Positions 5,472 to 7,714 of a DNA stretch of 7,714 nucleotides are shown here, piece by piece. Location: the NCBI GenBank assembly GCA_013693795.1, contig CP059258.1:2000278-2007991 (forward strand), in the 5' to 3' direction. The notes below the pieces were generated by a model. The model did not search any database and was not told the origin of the DNA. It was given only the letters and a program-made list of their open reading frames with translations. How positions within the stretch are numbered: the first letter of the stretch is position 1; each line of letters opens with the position of its first letter. The stretch is from Anaerolineae bacterium (lineage in GTDB: Bacteria > Chloroflexota > Anaerolineae > SSC4 > Amarolineaceae). The position numbers and the translations under genes are program-made.

Positions 5472-7281
5472 TCATGCCCGAGACCGCTGGGTGCGTTGCG
5501 CTGCACGCCACGCACCCCACACTGCAGCAGTCAGCAGGGCCAGCACCAGCAGTCCGGACCCCGACACCGCCGCGCCACTCCGCGCCTGCAGATCCAGGCT
5601 CGTCAGCGCCGTCGGCACTCCCTCGAACTCAAACGCCCCCACGTCGCACACGGCCCCTGCGGCCGGCTGACCCCGCGCTGGTCGACGCCGCTGACCGGGG
5701 CGGCCGCGCGACGGCGTTGCTGGCTGCGTCGATGGCCGGGCTGCCCATGAGCAGGGCGTGCGTTGCGGTCGGGCCACCGTTGTTGGCCAGGGGTCCAGTA
5801 GGGGATCGGTGTCGGGCTGGTCGGTGGGCTGATCGAATTGGCAGGTATCGGTGTTTTCGAGGTTGTAACCGGACGAGGTAAAGGTGCCCCCTCGGCCAGG
5901 CAGTTACCGCCGGCCGGCGCCGCATTGCCGGCCACGATCGTATTGACCGCATTGACCGTGGCACTGGCATTGGCCGCATCGAGATAGTTGCTGATGCCTC
6001 CACCACCGCCGGTCGCGCTGTTGCCGGTGATCGTGCTGTTGACCAGGTTCAACACACTGGGGTATGCGTCGGCATAACCGCCCATCCAGATGCCGCCGCC
6101 GCTGCTGTAGGTGGCTGCGGTCACCGTGTTGCCGCTAACCGTGCTATTGGCGAGGGTCAGTGTGGCATTGTAGGTCTCGATACCGCCGCCATCGGCCGAG
6201 ACGTCGGCCGGATCGGAGGCTGTGTTGTGATCGATCGTGCTGCGGTTGACTAGCACGCTCAATGGCCCATTGGTACGCCCATATTGACACCGGCCATCAG
6301 ACCACCACCGTACTGAGCCTGGTTGCCGGCAATCGTCGAGTCGTTGATCGTCAGGACGGCAGAACCGCCGGGTTGCACGATGGCCACAACCCCGCCACCG
6401 CTCGGACCGATGCCGTTGGCGGCCGTGTTGTTCAAGACGCGTATGGTTGAGGGTCATCGTGACTGAACTGCCGCTGGCTGCCCGGAAAAGATCCCGCCAC
6501 CGTCTGCGCCACCGCCCAACACCGTGTTTTCCTCGATCACCGAGTTGTTTACCGCCACATTGGACTCACTACTGGTGATGCCGCCTCCCCAATTGCCCGC
6601 GTGGTTGTGCCGCACGACCGTGTCGTTCAGCTCGAGCGTTGCCCCGCTGCCCTGCGAGATGCCACCGCCGTTGCCCGCCGTCGAGTTGTTCTCCACGATA
6701 CAGTGGCTGAGGGTCAGCGCGCCCCAGCTACGCAGACCGCCGGCCGGTGAGACGGTCGTCAACAGACCATTACTGATGGTCAGGTCGTTGAGGGTCAGGT
6801 CACCACCGGGCACGACGTTGGCAATCCGGAATGCCGGCGTGCCGGCCGCCGTGCTGCGCGTGATCGTGCTGCCATGCCCGTTGATCGTGATGACGCTCGT
6901 GACCAGGGGCAGGCCGTTGCCGCCGCTGTTGACGTTGTTGACCAGCGTGAGGGTGTACGTACCCACCGGCAGTTCGATCGTGTCGGGACCGCTGCCGGCA
7001 AGGCAGTCGGCGTGGGTCGCTGCGTCGTCGTTGGCGTTGACGATAGCCTCGATCAGGGAGCACTGGCCATCGGCGGCAATGTTGGGGTCGAAGGTGGTGA
7101 CGTTGACGATGGCACCTGGTCCTACCTGCGGCGGATGGGTCGTGTAGCCGGCGGAAGTCTCGTGCGCGGCGGCGGACGGCGGTGCCCCAGGCCGAGAAAG
7201 TGACTCAGCCCCGATGGTGAGTGGTGTCAGCCCGAGGGTGACGAGCAACAGAACGAGTAACACGACGTGCAGCGTACGCAT
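5472..7281 (-). CDS. Secreted beta-helix surface protein with CSLREA-like motif and choice-of-anchor-Q end (frameshifted)
   Basis: A composite product of about 600 residues, probably a cell-surface adhesin-like right-handed beta-helix. The start follows AAAGGA at 6 nt. Residues 1-25 form a signal peptide (MRTLHVVLLVLLLVTLGL...). A CSLREA-type region follows (CSLIEAIVNAN, then DC.AGSGPDTIELPVGTYTL); the usual Arg of CSLREA is Ile here. The middle is a run of irregular repeats of about 25-40 residues of the type 'NSTIxxNxAxxGGGI'. The end has LANNGGPTATHALL, GSPAIDAA, GVDQRGVSRPQG and CDVGAFEFEG, the signature of choice-of-anchor Q proteins. It closes with a hydrophobic helix (GSGLLVLALLTAAVWGAW) and a basic tail (RAAQRTQRSRA), consistent with a membrane anchor; there is no LPxTG. 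The homologous reading changes frame near 6481-6483, 6437-6443, 6265-6285, 5887-5891, 5790-5793, 5690-5711 and 5649-5657, mostly at short G/C runs. Domain identity is clear; whether the gene is truly broken is not. Confidence 0.8.
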
Positions 7282-7287
7282 GATCGA

Positions 7288-7293
7288 TCCTTT
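7288..7293 (-). promoter_or_regulatory. Ribosome binding site fixing the beta-helix gene start
   Basis: AAAGGA sits 6 nt before the ATG at 7281, with a second purine-rich GAGGAG just upstream. This supports the start at 7281, directly before a typical signal peptide, rather than the longer open frame to 7587. Confidence 0.7.
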
Positions 7294-7401
7294 CTCCTCT
7301 GGCGAATGGCGGCACATGGAGGCCCGATGGGTGGAACATCGACACGGCCGGTCCTCGGGATAGGGCATGTGCCGGAACCCTGCCCCGAAGCCCTTGGTGG
7401 A

Positions 7402-7447
7402 ACCGGTGCCGACAGTGTGGACCGGGGGCGTGCTGTCGGACACCGGT
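7402..7447 (-). promoter_or_regulatory. Large interrupted palindrome in the leader of the beta-helix gene
   Basis: On the plus strand ACCGGTGCCGACAG (7402-7415) is complementary to CTGTCGG-A-CACCGGT (7433-7447). This gives 14 pairs with one bulged A (7440) around a 17-nt loop. No T-run follows on either strand, so it is not a typical intrinsic terminator. It lies 121 nt before the start codon and below the candidate -10, so it could fold in the 5' untranslated RNA or act as a DNA operator. Confidence 0.45.
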
Positions 7448-7458
7448 GACAGGGAAGG

Positions 7459-7491
7459 ATATAACAGGCGCGTGGCTACAAGCTGGCTACA
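7459..7491 (-). promoter_or_regulatory. Candidate promoter -10 (TTATAT) with upstream 11-bp-period direct repeat
   Basis: On the minus strand the only AT-rich hexamer in this leader is TTATAT (7464 down to 7459). There is no good -35 hexamer 16-18 nt upstream. Instead an 8-bp direct repeat, TGTAGCCA, occurs twice (7491-7484 and 7480-7473), with repeat starts exactly 11 bp apart, about one helical turn. A weak -35 next to phased direct repeats is the classic arrangement for an activator-dependent promoter. The repeats and hexamer are seen directly; the promoter and activator reading is inference. Confidence 0.35.
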
Positions 7492-7624
7492 TGGAAGGGC
7501 TGTCGAGGTGAAAAGGGTCGCAGTTTTCGGCTGGGGTGGCGACAAAGGCGCGCAACGTTCCGGGCCCAACCCGGTGGTGGGCGGCATCAGGGGGCCTGTG
7601 CGGGCCGAGCCGGAGACGTTCGGA

Positions 7625-7714
7625 CTAGCGCTCGATAACGACGTCCTGCCAGAACCACCACTCGAGCGGTGAGGTGGGGAAGTGTTTGATCCAGGGTTTC
7701 AGCAGCAGTGCATG
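7625..7714 (-). CDS. C-terminal 29 codons of an unidentified gene (partial)
   Basis: Only the tail of this gene is in the window. It enters at the right edge and ends at TAG (7625-7627). The last residues include KPWIKHFPTSPLEWWFWQDV, rich in Trp and Phe. The 'xxPLEWxxW' pattern near a C-terminus resembles the tail of DUF418-type membrane proteins (usually GPLEWLW), but 29 residues are too few for assignment and an unrelated membrane or lipid-associated protein is equally possible. The open frame without any stop and the high-GC third positions support coding. It is separated by 343 nt from the next gene, which appears to have its own promoter, so it is probably not in the same transcription unit. 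Confidence 0.5.
   Translation of the reverse strand, partial: HALLLKPWIKHFPTSPLEWWFWQDVVIER

Larger units (their letters stand above)
7282..7624 (-). other. Gene-free leader/intergenic stretch upstream of the beta-helix gene
   Basis: No convincing gene lies here. The reading frame of the beta-helix gene stays open upstream to 7587, but that extension is Pro/Arg/Ser-rich, has no ribosome binding site and would bury the signal peptide. Listed separately below are a candidate -10 element (7459-7464), an 8-bp direct repeat of period 11 (7473-7491) and a long interrupted palindrome (7402-7447). If transcription starts just below the -10, the leader is about 170 nt and contains the palindrome as an RNA hairpin. 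Confidence 0.6.

Noticed and set aside
6524..7147. Plus-strand open frame of 207 codons opposite the beta-helix gene
   Set aside because: It is a mirror of a GC-rich, repetitive coding strand; the minus strand carries the signal peptide, CSLREA-like motif and helix repeats.
7560..7574. Hairpin CCGGG-CCCAA-CCCGG as terminator of the right-edge gene
   Set aside because: Only a 5-bp stem and no T-run on the minus-strand 3' side; expected by chance in such GC-rich sequence.
7282..7587. Longer start for the beta-helix gene at 7587
   Set aside because: The extension has no ribosome site, is Pro/Arg-rich and would place a clear signal peptide in the interior; the start at 7281 has AAAGGA at 6 nt.
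1..7714. tRNA, rRNA, insertion sequence or phage genes
   Set aside because: No cloverleaf-like sequence, rRNA segment, transposase motif, terminal inverted repeat or phage structural gene was recognised on either strand.

Overview
The window is a GC-rich bacterial fragment. All recognisable genes lie on the minus strand, so transcription runs from high to low coordinates. Most encode secreted or surface proteins: a CSLREA / choice-of-anchor-Q beta-helix protein, an Ig-like domain protein, an LGFP-repeat M6-type metalloprotease and a protein with three tandem 'FVHxAT...NNHxxGVxY...WxIFNQD' domains. This repertoire is most like filamentous Chloroflexota. That assignment is an inference from domain content, since the window has no rRNA or other phylogenetic marker.

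Layout in transcription order: (i) 7625-7714, the last 29 codons of an unidentified gene. (ii) 7282-7624, a gene-free stretch with a candidate promoter, an 11-bp-phased direct repeat and a large hairpin. (iii) 5472-7281, the beta-helix surface protein with signal peptide, CSLREA-like motif and C-terminal membrane anchor. (iv) 4929-5318, a small secreted protein with four cysteines. (v) 4477-4845, a secreted single Ig/cadherin-like domain. (vi) 2789-4346, the LGFP-repeat M6-like zinc metalloprotease. (vii) 1611-2785, two tandem beta-sandwich-like domains in the same frame as the protease but separated from it by one TGA. (viii) 621-1588, the secreted three-repeat protein. (ix) 142-573, an intact 143-residue unknown protein. 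(x) 1-123, a weak candidate gene running off the left edge. Six of the starts carry a clear Shine-Dalgarno sequence 6-8 nt upstream. Gaps between genes are 3-153 nt, so one or a few polycistronic units are likely.

Five of the genes cannot be read in one frame. Domain homology jumps between frames at about 15 points, most of them in short G or C homopolymers, while the two smallest complete genes are intact. This looks more like uncorrected indel error in a long-read or metagenomic assembly than real gene decay, but the sequence alone cannot decide. Spans given for these genes are composites, with frame-change positions listed in each entry.

No established defence, mobile or CRISPR system is visible. 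The best candidate for something undescribed is the cluster itself: a co-directional set of secreted adhesin-like and repeat proteins around one metalloprotease, with at least one domain type (the tandem C-terminal beta-sandwich) that I cannot name.
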